From Bog-473 sp963742035 (GTDB lineage Bacteria > Actinomycetota > Acidimicrobiia > Acidimicrobiales > RAAP-2), in assembly GCA_963742035.1 (NCBI GenBank), contig CAVUKH010000005.1, positions 62,001-126,000 on the forward strand: a stretch of DNA of 64,000 nucleotides, read 5' to 3'. Positions 37,185-46,328 of this stretch are shown here, in pieces. Position 1 is the first letter of the stretch. Each line of letters opens with the position of its first letter. The notes below the pieces were generated by a model. It had not been told where the DNA came from. It saw only the letters and a list, made by a program, of their open reading frames with translations, and did not search any database. The translations under genes and the position numbers were made by a program.

Positions 37185-38125
37185 CCCGCGCCCTCCTGAG
37201 CCGGGTGGCCGAGTCCATCTTCTGGGTGGGCCGCTACGTCGAGCGGGCAGAAGGCACGGCGCGCATCCTCGACGTCTCGGTGTACCAGGCCCTCGAGCAG
37301 AGCGATGTCGAGGGCTCGCACGCGGCCCGGCGGCTGCTGGCCGTCATGGGCCTGCCCGACTCGGGGACCGAGACGCTGTGGCAGGCGACCGAACGGTTGG
37401 CCACCGACCCCACGAGCCGGTCGTCCATCGCCGGCGCCCTGGCGGCGGCCCGGGAGAACACGCGCGCCGTCCGTCACGTCGTGCCGGTGGAGTTCTGGGA
37501 GCACATCAATGCCACCTGGGCCGAGCTCCCGTTGCGCTGGGAGACGGGTCGACAGGCGGGCCCCGCGTTCTACCTCTCCTTCGTGAAGACGCAGTGCGCA
37601 GGCATGATGGGCCTGGCCGACACCATGATGAGTCGGGACCAGACGTGGCTCTTCTTCACCCTGGGCCGCTGCCTCGAGCGCACCGACGTGGTGGCCCGTC
37701 AGCTGGCCACCGTGGCGTTCGACGAGGTGTTCGACAGCGGTCTCGTCATGCTGCTGCGCTCCTGCGGAGGCTACGAGCCCTATCTGCGTCTGTCCCAGGG
37801 GGTGGTGGAGCCCGGCCGCGTCCTGGACTTTCTCCTGCGCGACCGTCTCTTCCCGCGCTCCGCCTTCGCCTCGCTCACGCTGGCGGAGGAGTGCCTCGAC
37901 CAGATCAACGCCGGACGCGAGGGCGCATGGGACGACGCACGCGGGCTGGTCGGTCTGGCCCGGGCCGAACTGGAGTACTCGGCTCCTGCCACGTTGTCGC
38001 GCGGTCTGGAGACCCGGCTCGAACGCCTGCAGGCCTCCATCTCCTCGGTGAGCGACGCGGTGACGCGGCGCTATTTCGCCCAGGACCTCCCGATGCAGTG
38101 GCGGCAGGGGGGTGGGGGCGGATGA
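37175..38125 (+). CDS. Alpha-E domain protein (DUF403)
   Basis: 316 aa, helical, from the ATG at 37175 inside the end of the previous gene. The hallmark is the start ALLSRVAESIFWVGRYVERAEGTARILDV; later RENTRAVRHVV and LEYSAPATLSRGLETRLERL fit the family. Alpha-E proteins accompany circularly permuted ATP-grasp enzymes and are thought to bind or shape their peptide substrate; the reaction is not established. Its stop overlaps the transglutaminase start by 4 nt, so the three are one coupled unit. Confidence 0.88.
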   Translation: MPVTRALLSRVAESIFWVGRYVERAEGTARILDVSVYQALEQSDVEGSHAARRLLAVMGLPDSGTETLWQATERLATDPTSRSSIAGALAAARENTRAVRHVVPVEFWEHINATWAELPLRWETGRQAGPAFYLSFVKTQCAGMMGLADTMMSRDQTWLFFTLGRCLERTDVVARQLATVAFDEVFDSGLVMLLRSCGGYEPYLRLSQGVVEPGRVLDFLLRDRLFPRSAFASLTLAEECLDQINAGREGAWDDARGLVGLARAELEYSAPATLSRGLETRLERLQASISSVSDAVTRRYFAQDLPMQWRQGGGGG

Positions 38126-38964
38126 GCCGCACGGACGGCTGGCGGCTACGTGTCGCCCACGAGACGCGCTTCGACTACGACGCCCCGGCACGGGCCTCGT
38201 ACAACGAGCTCCGGCTGACCCCGCGCACCGAGCTGCGCCAGACCGTGCTCGAGACGAGGGTCGTGACACTGCCACCGGCTCCCCAGTATTCGTATCTCGA
38301 CTACTGGGGCACCAACGTGGTGGCCTTCAACGTGGACCGGGGTCACGAGGTGCTGTCGATCACGGGAACCTCGCTCGTCGACACCCAGAACTCCAGCGAG
38401 CCCGAGGACTGCACATGGGAGGACGTGTCCGACGCGTCCATGACGATGGCCGACCACCTCGCACCGAACCTCTACACCGCGCCCGGGCCCGAGTTGTCGA
38501 AGATCGCCGACGGACTGCGCGCCGACCGTCCGCTCGAGACGGCACGGCGCATCATGGCCGCGACGCACGAGTCGTTGCGCTACGTGCGCGGTGTGACCTC
38601 GGTGCACACCTCCGCCGACGAGGCCTACGCCGACGGGGCCGGTGTCTGTCAGGACTTCGCCCACCTCGCCTTGGCCCTCACCAAGTCGGTCGGGCTGCCC
38701 TCGCGCTACGTGTCGGGCTATTTCCACCCGGAGGCGGACGCCGCCATCGGCGAGGAGATCACGGGGGAGAGCCACGCCTGGGTCGAGGTGTGGACGGGCC
38801 GCTGGTGGGCCTTCGACCCGACGAACGACTGCCCGGTGGGGGAGCGCCACGTCGCCGTCGGGCGCGGCCGCGACTACGGCGACGTCCCACCGGTCAAGGG
38901 CATTTACGCCGGCAACGCCGAGAACACCATGCGGGTCGCCGTGCGGATGGCGAGGGTCCATTGA
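38122..38964 (+). CDS. Transglutaminase-like cysteine protease of the ATP-grasp/alpha-E cluster
   Basis: 280 aa. An N-terminal beta domain (RVAHETRFDYDAPARASYNE) precedes the transglutaminase core with catalytic Cys in DGAGVCQDFAHLALAL, His in GESHAWVEVWTG and Asp in WAFDPTND. Proteins of this group (COG1305) lack a signal peptide and are thought to cleave or transfer peptides made by the neighbouring ATP-grasp. The ATG overlaps the alpha-E stop. Confidence 0.9.
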   Translation: MSRTDGWRLRVAHETRFDYDAPARASYNELRLTPRTELRQTVLETRVVTLPPAPQYSYLDYWGTNVVAFNVDRGHEVLSITGTSLVDTQNSSEPEDCTWEDVSDASMTMADHLAPNLYTAPGPELSKIADGLRADRPLETARRIMAATHESLRYVRGVTSVHTSADEAYADGAGVCQDFAHLALALTKSVGLPSRYVSGYFHPEADAAIGEEITGESHAWVEVWTGRWWAFDPTNDCPVGERHVAVGRGRDYGDVPPVKGIYAGNAENTMRVAVRMARVH

Positions 38965-39007
38965 GCGCGGTGGACCGGGACTGACCCGGGAGGCGGGTGG
39001 TGGCTGC

Positions 39008-39673
39008 GTGCTGACCAGAATGCGGATATGGCTGCCCGATGCGCCGGGTGTCCTGGGCGCCGTGGCGGCGGAGATCGGGGCCGTCCACGGCAACGTCGTC
39101 GGACTCGAGGTGCTCGAGCGCGAGGCAGGAGTGGCGATCGACGAGCTCGTCGTCGAGCTGCCCGACGACCCCGGTGCGGTCGAAGCCGCCTGTCGGGGCG
39201 TGCGCAACGTCCCGGGGGCGGGTGTGGAAGAGGTGACCGAGCTGACGACCGAGGCGAAGGACCGGGAGGACACCGTCCTCGCCGCGGCCGCCGGGATCCT
39301 GCAGGCCGGCACCGCGGGGGCCGCCATGAACGCCCTGACGGGCCACCTGATCGCGCTGTTCGACCTGACCTGGTTGGCGCTGGCGGACGACCAGCTGGCG
39401 AGCTTCGCCGAGGTGTACGGCGACGTCCCTTCCGTGCAGTGGGTGGCCGCCTTCGCGGAGGGGTCGCGCAGCGGCGCCGACCCGGCCAACGACACGACCG
39501 GATCGGGCGTGTTCATTGAGGCCGTTCCGGACACCGGCTTCACCGTCTGCGGGGGGCGCCCCGCCCCCATCAGGCGCCGGGAGCGGCACGAGATCGCGCT
39601 CCTCGTCATGGTCGCGTCGCGCTTCATGGACGCGCTGGCCGGCCGGGTCGTCGCCGAGCCGGCCACCGGGTGA
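39008..39673 (+). CDS. ACT-domain protein
   Basis: 221 aa from a GTG at 39008. The N-terminal ~80 residues form an ACT-type fold (RIWLPDAPGVLGAVAAEIGA, then VELPDDPGAVEAACRGV), used by regulatory proteins to bind amino acids. The remaining ~130 residues are helical then beta and are not recognised; they might be a GAF-like remnant (TGSGVFIEAVPDTGFTVCGG). It lies 43 bases after the transglutaminase gene and may be cotranscribed. No DNA-binding motif is present. Confidence 0.6.
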   Translation: MLTRMRIWLPDAPGVLGAVAAEIGAVHGNVVGLEVLEREAGVAIDELVVELPDDPGAVEAACRGVRNVPGAGVEEVTELTTEAKDREDTVLAAAAGILQAGTAGAAMNALTGHLIALFDLTWLALADDQLASFAEVYGDVPSVQWVAAFAEGSRSGADPANDTTGSGVFIEAVPDTGFTVCGGRPAPIRRRERHEIALLVMVASRFMDALAGRVVAEPATG

Positions 39674-39786
39674 GCCGCGGGCGCCCCCGCCTGCCGTCAC
39701 GAACGCGCCGCCGACCAGCCGACGAGATGACCACGTGAGGACCACGTGAGGACCACGGCCTGAGGACTACGGCCTAAGGTCCGAGG

Positions 39787-40860
39787 ATGCTGCGTGTCGG
39801 CTTCGTCGGGTCCGGTCTCATCGCGTGGGCCCACGGCCTCAGCCTCAAGGCCCTGATCGACGGAGGTGTCGTCGATGCGGCGATCGTGGCGGTCCACGAC
39901 CAGCGTGAGCGCCGCGCCCGCGGCTTTGCCGAGGCGCTGGGTGGTGAGGACGTGGCGGTCGTGAGCGACGCCGCCGAGGTGGCCCGGCGGTGCGATGCCG
40001 TCTGGGTCTGTACACCGACCTCGGCGCATCGGGCCGGGGTGGACGAGGCCCTTGCCGCGGGGCGAGCCGTGTTCTGCGAAAAACCGCTCGACGTGGACCT
40101 GGCGCGCGCGACGCAGCTGGTCGACGAGGTTGCCGCGTCCGGTGTGGCCAGCCAGAGCGGGCTGGTGCTGCGGAGTGCACCGGTCTTTCGGGGTCTGCGC
40201 GACCTCGTTCAGGGCGGGACGATGGGTGCGCCGATGGCCGCCGTCTTCCGCGACGACCAGTACTTCCCCATTCAGGGCACCTACGCCTCGCAGTGGCGGG
40301 CCGACGTCTCCCAGGCGGGCGGCGGGTGCCTGATTGAGCACTCGATCCACGATCTCGACATCCTCCGATTTTGCTTCGGTGATGTGGACTCGGTTGTGGC
40401 CCGGACGGCCAACCATGCCGGACATCCGGGCGTGGAAGACCTGGCTGCCGTCACCCTGTCCATGGCTTCGGGGTTCGAGGCACAGCTCACGAGCGTGTGG
40501 CACGACATCATGAGCCGCGGCTCGACGCGTCGACTGGAGGTCTTCTTCCGCCAGGGCATGGTCTGGCTCGACGACGAGTTCCGTGGACCGCTCCACATGC
40601 AGACAAGCGAGGGCACCGAGGTCCGGGACTGCCCATCGCCGCCATGGGTGGACGCGCTCCCGCTGGCCGACGACGAGGTCGGGCTGGCCGTGCGCGCCTA
40701 CGTCGAGGCCGACCGGGCCTTCATCGATGCGGTGACGGGCGGCCAGCGTCCCGAGCCGGGACTCGACATCGCGCTCGAGGCCCACCGCCTCGTCGACGCC
40801 GCCTACCGCTCTGCGGCCGACGGCGGAGTGCCGATCCCCGTCCGCTCGACTCAAGGATGA
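39787..40860 (+). CDS. Gfo/Idh/MocA-family oxidoreductase
   Basis: 357 aa. The N-terminal Rossmann fold opens with VGFVGSGLIAWAHGLSL, followed by VWVCTPTSAHRAGVDEAL and the family's Lys motif FCEKPLDVD. The C-terminal alpha/beta domain contains GGCLIEHSIHDLDILR with the usual catalytic His/Asp. Family members use NAD(P) to oxidise sugars, inositols or related alcohols; the substrate cannot be told. It stands alone, with 113 bases before it and 196 after. Confidence 0.85.
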   Translation: MLRVGFVGSGLIAWAHGLSLKALIDGGVVDAAIVAVHDQRERRARGFAEALGGEDVAVVSDAAEVARRCDAVWVCTPTSAHRAGVDEALAAGRAVFCEKPLDVDLARATQLVDEVAASGVASQSGLVLRSAPVFRGLRDLVQGGTMGAPMAAVFRDDQYFPIQGTYASQWRADVSQAGGGCLIEHSIHDLDILRFCFGDVDSVVARTANHAGHPGVEDLAAVTLSMASGFEAQLTSVWHDIMSRGSTRRLEVFFRQGMVWLDDEFRGPLHMQTSEGTEVRDCPSPPWVDALPLADDEVGLAVRAYVEADRAFIDAVTGGQRPEPGLDIALEAHRLVDAAYRSAADGGVPIPVRSTQG

Positions 40861-41056
40861 ATTCGAGGCCGGCGCGCCTCATCCCGAAGTCGGAGGCGCC
40901 CAGTCGAAAGACCTGATGAGCTGGGAGAACGTCCCAAGCTACTCGCCGGGGGACGCCTGGACGGGCTCGCTACCATGAGCCGCAGCGGCGCCGGTCGGCG
41001 GACCGCCCGACGTTCCCCGACGGAGCGGGACATCGAGACAAGGAGACCACCAGAGC

Positions 41057-41845
41057 GTGCGCACGCTGCGCAGAGTGTTCACCCAGCAGCCGTTGGCGGC
41101 GAAGGTGCCCGAGGTCACCGTGCTCTTCTGGGTGATCAAGATCTCGACGACCGCGGCCGGCGAGGCCATCTCGGACATGTTCGTCACGAGAAAGCAGCTC
41201 GGCTTCGTCGTCGAGGTGTCCGCGTTCTGTCTCGCCCTCGTCCTGCAGTTCGCGTCCCGGCGCTACTCGGCGATCACGTATTGGTTCCTCGCGCTGGCCA
41301 TCGCCACAGCCGGCACCGGTGTCGCCGACACGATGCACCTGGTCTTCGGGATGCCCTATGCCGTGACGTCGTTGTTCTGGCTGGTGGTCCTCGGGGTGGT
41401 CTTCTTCCTCTGGAACCGGAGCGAGCACACGCTCGACATCCACAGCATCACGACGAGCCGGCGCGAGAAGTACTACTGGTGCGTCGTCTTCGCCACCTTC
41501 GCCCTCGGGACGGCCGTGGGTGACTTCGCCGCCACCACGCTCGGGTTGGGCTACCTCGCGTCGGCCATCCTCTTCTGTGGCGTCATCCTCATCCCGTGGG
41601 CCGGCTGGCGGCTGCTCAAATGGAACAGCATCTTCGCCTTCTGGTTCGCCTACGTCATCACCCGCCCGATCGGCGCGTCCTTCGCGGACTACGTCAGCAA
41701 GGGTCACAACCTGAGCGGCGCCAACTTCGGGGACTGGCAGACGGCGCTGCTGATGACATCCGTCGTCGTGATTCTGGTCGCCTACACCGCGGTGGCCCGA
41801 TACGACATTCAGTCGCCCGACATCGAGATTGCCGGAGGCACCTGA
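41057..41845 (+). CDS. Polytopic membrane protein, COG4705-like
   Basis: 262 aa with about seven helices. The opening KVPEVTVLFWVIKISTTAAG is typical of COG4705, an uncharacterised membrane family in actinobacteria and proteobacteria. A similar helix motif recurs as FALGTAVGDFAATTLGLG, suggesting an internal repeat. It has no transporter signature I recognise. The GTG at 41057 was used; RBS AGGAG at 41040-41044 supports it. Confidence 0.7.
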   Translation: MRTLRRVFTQQPLAAKVPEVTVLFWVIKISTTAAGEAISDMFVTRKQLGFVVEVSAFCLALVLQFASRRYSAITYWFLALAIATAGTGVADTMHLVFGMPYAVTSLFWLVVLGVVFFLWNRSEHTLDIHSITTSRREKYYWCVVFATFALGTAVGDFAATTLGLGYLASAILFCGVILIPWAGWRLLKWNSIFAFWFAYVITRPIGASFADYVSKGHNLSGANFGDWQTALLMTSVVVILVAYTAVARYDIQSPDIEIAGGT

Positions 41846-41942
41846 ACGGCGGGTCCCGTGAGATCGGGCGTTGCCGGCCCCGCGCCACGGTCCGGGGGAG
41901 CGAAAGTCCGGTCTCGGGCACAAGCTGCATAAGGTGCCGGCC

Positions 41943-42449
41943 ATGGATACTGCGTCGCTGTTGCTCGAGATCTACGACCGCATCCCACCCCTGGCGGCCG
42001 GCGCCGTGGACGGACTCGACGAGGAGCAGCTCTGCCGGGCCCCCGAACCGGGAGCCAACACGATCGGGTGGCTCGTGTGGCACCTGGCCCGGGTGCAGGA
42101 CCACCACATCTCGGAGTTGCTCGGCACCGAGCAGGTCTGGGCGGGCGGGGACTGGGCCGGCCGCTTCGGGCTCGAGCCCGACCCGTCCAACACGGGCTAC
42201 GGCCACAGCCCCGGGGAAGTCGAGGCCGTCCGGCCGGAGAGCGCCGACGCCCTGCTCGCCTACCTGGACGAGGTCCAGGGCCGCACCGCGGCCATGCTCC
42301 GAGGACTGGCGCCGGACGATCTCGATCGTGTGGTCGACCGGCGCTGGGATCCTCCCGTCACCTTGGGCGTGCGCCTGGTCAGCATCGCCGACGACAGCCT
42401 GCAGCACGCCGGACAGGCGGCGTACGCGCGCGGGCTGCTCCGAGGCTGA
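41943..42449 (+). CDS. DinB-superfamily protein (DUF664)
   Basis: 168 aa from the ATG at 41943. The four-helix DinB pattern is seen with a His in IGWLVWHLARVQDHHISEL and the C-terminal His in IADDSLQHAGQAAYARGLL, likely metal ligands. In actinobacteria such proteins include thiol-dependent transferases (mycothiol-type) and hypothetical proteins. It is convergent with the GNAT gene, whose stop begins on the next base. Confidence 0.8.
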   Translation: MDTASLLLEIYDRIPPLAAGAVDGLDEEQLCRAPEPGANTIGWLVWHLARVQDHHISELLGTEQVWAGGDWAGRFGLEPDPSNTGYGHSPGEVEAVRPESADALLAYLDEVQGRTAAMLRGLAPDDLDRVVDRRWDPPVTLGVRLVSIADDSLQHAGQAAYARGLLRG

Positions 42450-43310
42450 TCAGCGCGAGGCCGACGTGGGCCAGCGGACGTACTCCTCGTAGTGGTACGC
42501 CGTCCCGTACCCCAGCCGCTCGTAGACGGAGAGACCCATCGGCGAGGCCTGCAGCGAGCATGACGACGCGCCGCGTGCGAAGGCGAGGTTGGTCACCGCC
42601 ACGGTGACGAGTGCACCGAGTCCGGCCCCGCGCGCCGCCGGCACGGTACCGACCCACTGCAGACTGGCCACCCCGTCACTCTCGTAGGCCATCGCCGTGG
42701 CAACGGGTTGGTCCCCGCGGCGGGCCACCACAATGGACGCGGCGGGGTCGGCGAGCACGGCGGCCACGTCCTCGAAGACATCGACCAGGACCTCCGGCGG
42801 CATGCCGTAGGTCGCGTAGGCCTCGGCGTTCACGCCGACGAATGCCCGCACGCCGGCCTCGTCGTCGACCAGGTGCACCGTCACGTCCTCCTCGGCGGTG
42901 GCTTCAGGGAGGGGGGAACGGCAGATCATCTCCGGCACCGGATCGCCGAAGGCCTCGAGTCCGGCCTCCTGGCAGGCGAGGCGCAGGTCGTCGTCCTCGC
43001 CGCTGTCGCGCACCTTGACGGTGAAGCCGCGGTGCAGGCCGCTGAAGAACGCGTCGGCGGCGCTCACGAGCGCGCCGCCGTCGAGGGAGTCGTCAGAGCG
43101 GAAGGCCCCGTTGGCGACGACCGGTATCCACGTTCCGCTCGCGCACAGCACGACCCCACCGCCCTGGGCCAGCGCACCGCGGCTGCTCCAGTGGGTGAGG
43201 GCGCGGTTGAAGGCGATGAGAGTTCGGTGACCGAGCTGCGCCTCGGTCGCCGGCCGAGCGGCCCCGGAGGCGTCCGCGCTGCCCAACAACCCCCCGTGGA
43301 GACCGGTCAT
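42450..43310 (-). CDS. GNAT-family N-acetyltransferase
   Basis: 286 aa. The C-terminal half has the acetyl-CoA-binding pattern LQWVGTVPAARGAGLGALVT, preceded by ATAMAYESDGVA and followed by CSLQASPMGLSVYERLGYG, which ends as GNAT domains do. The N-terminal half is a less clear, possibly degenerate GNAT-like domain. The substrate is unknown. It ends exactly against the DinB gene. Confidence 0.8.
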   Translation of the reverse strand: MTGLHGGLLGSADASGAARPATEAQLGHRTLIAFNRALTHWSSRGALAQGGGVVLCASGTWIPVVANGAFRSDDSLDGGALVSAADAFFSGLHRGFTVKVRDSGEDDDLRLACQEAGLEAFGDPVPEMICRSPLPEATAEEDVTVHLVDDEAGVRAFVGVNAEAYATYGMPPEVLVDVFEDVAAVLADPAASIVVARRGDQPVATAMAYESDGVASLQWVGTVPAARGAGLGALVTVAVTNLAFARGASSCSLQASPMGLSVYERLGYGTAYHYEEYVRWPTSASR

Positions 43311-43371
43311 AGGGGTTCATGATGCCCCACCGGAGACCCGAGTCAACCGCACGCAACCCGAAGAATTGGGC

Positions 43372-43854
43372 TCAGCCGAGCTCGAAGACCGGGTGATCGG
43401 CAGCCACGGCGGCCCACTCTGCGTCGGTGGAATCCGGCGTCACGCCGTCGAAGAACATCCCCGTCTCGAACTTCCAGCGCCGCAGGTAGGCGCGCAGGAT
43501 CGGCACGCTGTCGGCCACGGGGACCTCGCGCGCCGTGCACAGCTGGCGCCGCCGGCCCAGGATCAGGACCAGGTGACCCCCGGCGTGGCGGACATTGCGC
43601 ACCCACTGGGTCTCGCCGCGCGGAGCGACGAGGTACTTGGTGCCCTCGATCGTCAGGAGGTTCACCGGAACGTGGTGCAGCTGGCCGGAGGTCCGGCCCC
43701 GGTGCTCGAGCACCCGGGAGCCCCAGACGCTCACACCCAGGCGGGTCAGGCCCTTGACCACGTTGTTGAAGATGGTCCGGGTGAACCAGTCGGGCTCCTT
43801 GTAGTGCACGCCCGCATCCTGCACCGCGGTGGTGGTCCTGCCGTTGGTGGTCAT
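43372..43854 (-). CDS. Deazaflavin (F420)-dependent nitroreductase-family protein
   Basis: About 160 aa from the ATG at 43854, chosen because GAGGAG lies just upstream; an upstream ATG at 43893 would add 13 residues. The split-barrel Ddn-like domain is seen in RVLEHRGRTSGQLHHVPVN, YLVAPRGETQWVRNVRHAG and LVLILGRRRQL. Relatives use reduced F420 to reduce quinones or nitro compounds. It is divergent from a TetR-type gene with an inverted-repeat-rich region between, so it is probably that regulator's target. Confidence 0.82.
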   Translation of the reverse strand: MTTNGRTTTAVQDAGVHYKEPDWFTRTIFNNVVKGLTRLGVSVWGSRVLEHRGRTSGQLHHVPVNLLTIEGTKYLVAPRGETQWVRNVRHAGGHLVLILGRRRQLCTAREVPVADSVPILRAYLRRWKFETGMFFDGVTPDSTDAEWAAVAADHPVFELG

Positions 43855-43906
43855 CGTGGTCTCCTCGGGGCTGGTCTGGTTGGCCATGAACATTGATACT
43901 AAATGC

Positions 43907-43948
43907 GAACACTGTTCTTGTCAAGTACTTGTGTTCTCAATCAAGAAC
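43907..43948. promoter_or_regulatory. Candidate TetR operator region between divergent genes
   Basis: The AT-rich spacer holds a perfect palindrome CAAGTACTTG (43922-43931), an outer pair GAACAC (43907) / GTGTTC (43931-43936) and a third pair GTTCT (43933) / AGAAC (43944-43948). Overlapping dyads between a TetR gene and a reductase are the usual operator arrangement. No experimental site is known to me. Confidence 0.6.
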
Positions 43949-43963
43949 AATCAAACTGGGCCC

Positions 43964-44731
43964 ATGTCCACACCCACACCCGCGGCGACCTCCACGACAG
44001 TCCCGGCCGCATCCGCATCGGCACCCCGCACGGCACGGGAGCGGGTCCGGGAGGAGATGACGGCGGAGATCCTGGCCGTGGCGGCGCAGCACGTCGCCCA
44101 GGGTGGCGCCGCGGCGCTCTCCCTGCGCTCCATCGCCCGGGACCTGGGGATGGCTCCCTCTGCGCTGTACCGGTACTTCGACGGGCGCGACGCCTTGTTG
44201 AGCGCCCTCATCCTCGCCGCCTACGAGGCGCTGGCCGGCGAAGCGGAGCGAGCGGCCGACCGGGCCGAGCGCGGCATCCCGCAGGGTACGGCCGGCGACG
44301 CCGAGCGCTGGGTGGAGGTGCCCCGTGCCCTGCGCGGGTGGGCCCTCGAGCATCCCCACCAGTGGGGGCTGATCTTCGGCACGCCCGTCCCCGGGTACCA
44401 GGCTCCGCAGGACACGGTCGAGCCGTACGCCCGGGTGGCGGTGGCACTCGTCCGACCGCTGGTGTCGGCGCAGGCGGGCGGCCGGCTCGGCCCGGGCACC
44501 GCGACGCGGCCCGTGTCCGAGGAGCTGCGGGCGGCGGTGGCACCCGTGAGCGATGGACTGCTGCCGGGGCTCCCGGTCGAGAGGGTGGTGCTGGCGCTCC
44601 AGGCGTGGACGACGCTCGTCGGCATCATCAGCCTCGAGGTGTTCGGCCACTGGCGCAACACGGTGCTCGAACCGGGCCTGCTCTTCGAGGCCGCGATCAC
44701 CCAGATGGCCGAGGCGATCGGCCTGGACTGA
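43964..44731 (+). CDS. TetR-family transcriptional regulator
   Basis: 255 aa from the ATG at 43964. A Pro/Thr/Ala-rich start precedes the TetR helix-turn-helix: AQGGAAALSLRSIARDLGMA, then PSALYRYFDGRDALLSALI. The C-terminal ligand domain resembles the WHG type (RALRGWALEHPHQWGLIFG, then PVPGYQ). It likely represses itself and the F420-type reductase on the other strand through the dyads at 43907-43948. The ligand is unknown. Confidence 0.88.
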   Translation: MSTPTPAATSTTVPAASASAPRTARERVREEMTAEILAVAAQHVAQGGAAALSLRSIARDLGMAPSALYRYFDGRDALLSALILAAYEALAGEAERAADRAERGIPQGTAGDAERWVEVPRALRGWALEHPHQWGLIFGTPVPGYQAPQDTVEPYARVAVALVRPLVSAQAGGRLGPGTATRPVSEELRAAVAPVSDGLLPGLPVERVVLALQAWTTLVGIISLEVFGHWRNTVLEPGLLFEAAITQMAEAIGLD

Positions 44732-44797
44732 CCTCCACGAAGCTGCAGAGGCGGAGCCGGGCGCCAGAGTCGCAGAACGATGCCGACCGCAACGGTT

Positions 44798-45073
44798 TCA
44801 GCGCAATGCTTCGCGCAGCACCTGGGCCCGCACCTGCAGCTCCTCGAGGCGGTCCTCGGGGACCCACTCGGCCATGGCCGTCACGAGATCGAAGACGAGA
44901 GCAGCGAGCTCCGCCAGCTCCTTGCTCGGCTCCTCCAGCTTGATCTGCGAGAACGGGAACGCGACGTTGACCCGACTCGACGGCGCCACCACCCCCGGGG
45001 CGTCTCGGGACTTCGTCCCGTCCGCCCCGTTCAGTGCAACGTGGGAGGCGTTCTTCTCAGATGACTTTGGCAC
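44798..45073 (-). CDS. Small conserved-type hypothetical protein
   Basis: 91 aa from a GTG at 45073 (GGTGGAG upstream). The core VNVAFPFSQIKLEEPSKEL, then ELAALVFDLVTAMAEW, is a short strand followed by helices. I do not know a function. Codon use is like its neighbours. It is convergent with the TetR gene. Confidence 0.5.
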   Translation of the reverse strand: MPKSSEKNASHVALNGADGTKSRDAPGVVAPSSRVNVAFPFSQIKLEEPSKELAELAALVFDLVTAMAEWVPEDRLEELQVRAQVLREALR

Positions 45074-45158
45074 TCCACCATCCTGCTCTGGTCACGAGGA
45101 GGGGCGGGTGATGGTCCTGTCGGGCGCCTGCGGGCGGGAGCCCGACAGCGGCGCCCGA

Positions 45159-45371
45159 CTAGCCCAGAACCGGCAGCTTGACGTCGATCCCGGCGTTCGC
45201 CAGGAAGACGAGCTTGTGTTCGAGGGCGTTCTGCCAATCGACCATGTCCTTGTCGAATTGCATGCGATCACCGTCTTCGCACGCGTGCTCGAGCTCGTCG
45301 AATGCCAGGTCTTCGGCATCGAGCAGGGCCCGGTACTTCGAAAGGAAGTGGTCGTCGATCAGCAGCTGCAC
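45159..45371 (-). CDS. Small helical hypothetical protein
   Basis: 70 aa from a GTG at 45371, chosen because AGGAGGGA lies 6-8 nt upstream; an ATG or GTG further up would add 16 Arg/Gly-rich residues. The protein is acidic and helical (YRALLDAEDLAFDELEHACE, then KDMVDWQNALEHKLVFL). No motif is recognised. Confidence 0.45.
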   Translation of the reverse strand: MQLLIDDHFLSKYRALLDAEDLAFDELEHACEDGDRMQFDKDMVDWQNALEHKLVFLANAGIDVKLPVLG

Positions 45372-45504
45372 GTCGTCCCTCCTACCACCGGCCCGACCTT
45401 CGCGAGCCGGTACGGACACGATACTTCCGTCACGCGGCGCTCGCTCGGGAGCGGGTGGGCTGGCACCCCGGATGGCAGCGGGAGGGCGGCCGGCGCAGTC
45501 GGAC

Positions 45505-46323
45505 CTACCAGGAACGCCGCAGGCGGTGGTAGGTCCGAGGCATCAGGGAGCGGAACACCATGGCGGCATCGATCAACCCGGACACGCTGATTTCCAGCGA
45601 CGGGCCGCCGGCCTGGGCCAAAATCCGGCGCGACACCGTCTCCACGCTGCGGGTCATCAGCCGAGGTGGCCGCCGCAGGCCGCGCTCGAGGGCCCCCAGG
45701 CCCAGGTCGGTGGCCATGAAGGCCGGATAGACCACCTGCAGGTGGACGCCCTTGGGGCCGAGTCGGAACGAGGTGGACTCGGTGAAGGCCGACAGAGCAG
45801 CCTTGGAGGAGGGGTAGGCGCCCGGGCCCGGAGAGGGCAAACGTCCACCGTCGGAGGAGACGTTGACCACGGTGCCCCTCCCTCGCTCGACCATGGCGGG
45901 CAGGACGGCCAGCGTGGCGGCCACCGGGGCGAAGAAGTTGACGTCGAAGGTGTGGCGGAAATCGTCTTCGCTGATGTCGACCAGACGGATACCGGGGTCC
46001 TGGGCCGCGTTGTTGATCAACAGGTCGACGGGGCCGTGCGCCCTCGCCGCGGTCTCCAGCACCTGAATGAGGGCGGCGGTGTCGGCCACGTCGCAGGTGA
46101 TGGTCTCCGACTCGGGCGTGAACGTCCGCAGGTCGGTGGCCAACTTGTCGAGCCGCTCGGTCGAGCGGGCCAGGCCGACGACGGTGGTGCCGGCCCGGGC
46201 CAGGTCGATGCAGAGCTGGGCGCCCAGGCCGGAGGAGGCTCCCGTGACCACCGCCACCAGGCCCTGGTACCGCCCAGCGAAGTCCGGTGGGCGGGTCGAG
46301 CGGGAGAAGCCGGAGAGGGCCAC
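45505..46323 (-). CDS. Short-chain dehydrogenase/reductase
   Basis: 272 aa. The classical SDR marks are present: cofactor loop VVTGASSGLGAQL, CDVADTAAL, the NNAA motif in LLINNAAQDPG, catalytic Ser in VVNVSSDGG and the Tyr-x-x-x-Lys in GAYPSSKAALSAF. In most SDRs this reads YSASK; here Tyr, two Ser and Lys are kept. The enzyme is a cytoplasmic NAD(P)-dependent reductase of unknown substrate. The start is 6 bases from the SCP2-like gene stop, so they are likely cotranscribed, perhaps in lipid metabolism. Confidence 0.88.
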   Translation of the reverse strand: MALSGFSRSTRPPDFAGRYQGLVAVVTGASSGLGAQLCIDLARAGTTVVGLARSTERLDKLATDLRTFTPESETITCDVADTAALIQVLETAARAHGPVDLLINNAAQDPGIRLVDISEDDFRHTFDVNFFAPVAATLAVLPAMVERGRGTVVNVSSDGGRLPSPGPGAYPSSKAALSAFTESTSFRLGPKGVHLQVVYPAFMATDLGLGALERGLRRPPRLMTRSVETVSRRILAQAGGPSLEISVSGLIDAAMVFRSLMPRTYHRLRRSW

Positions 46324-46328
46324 GGGCG

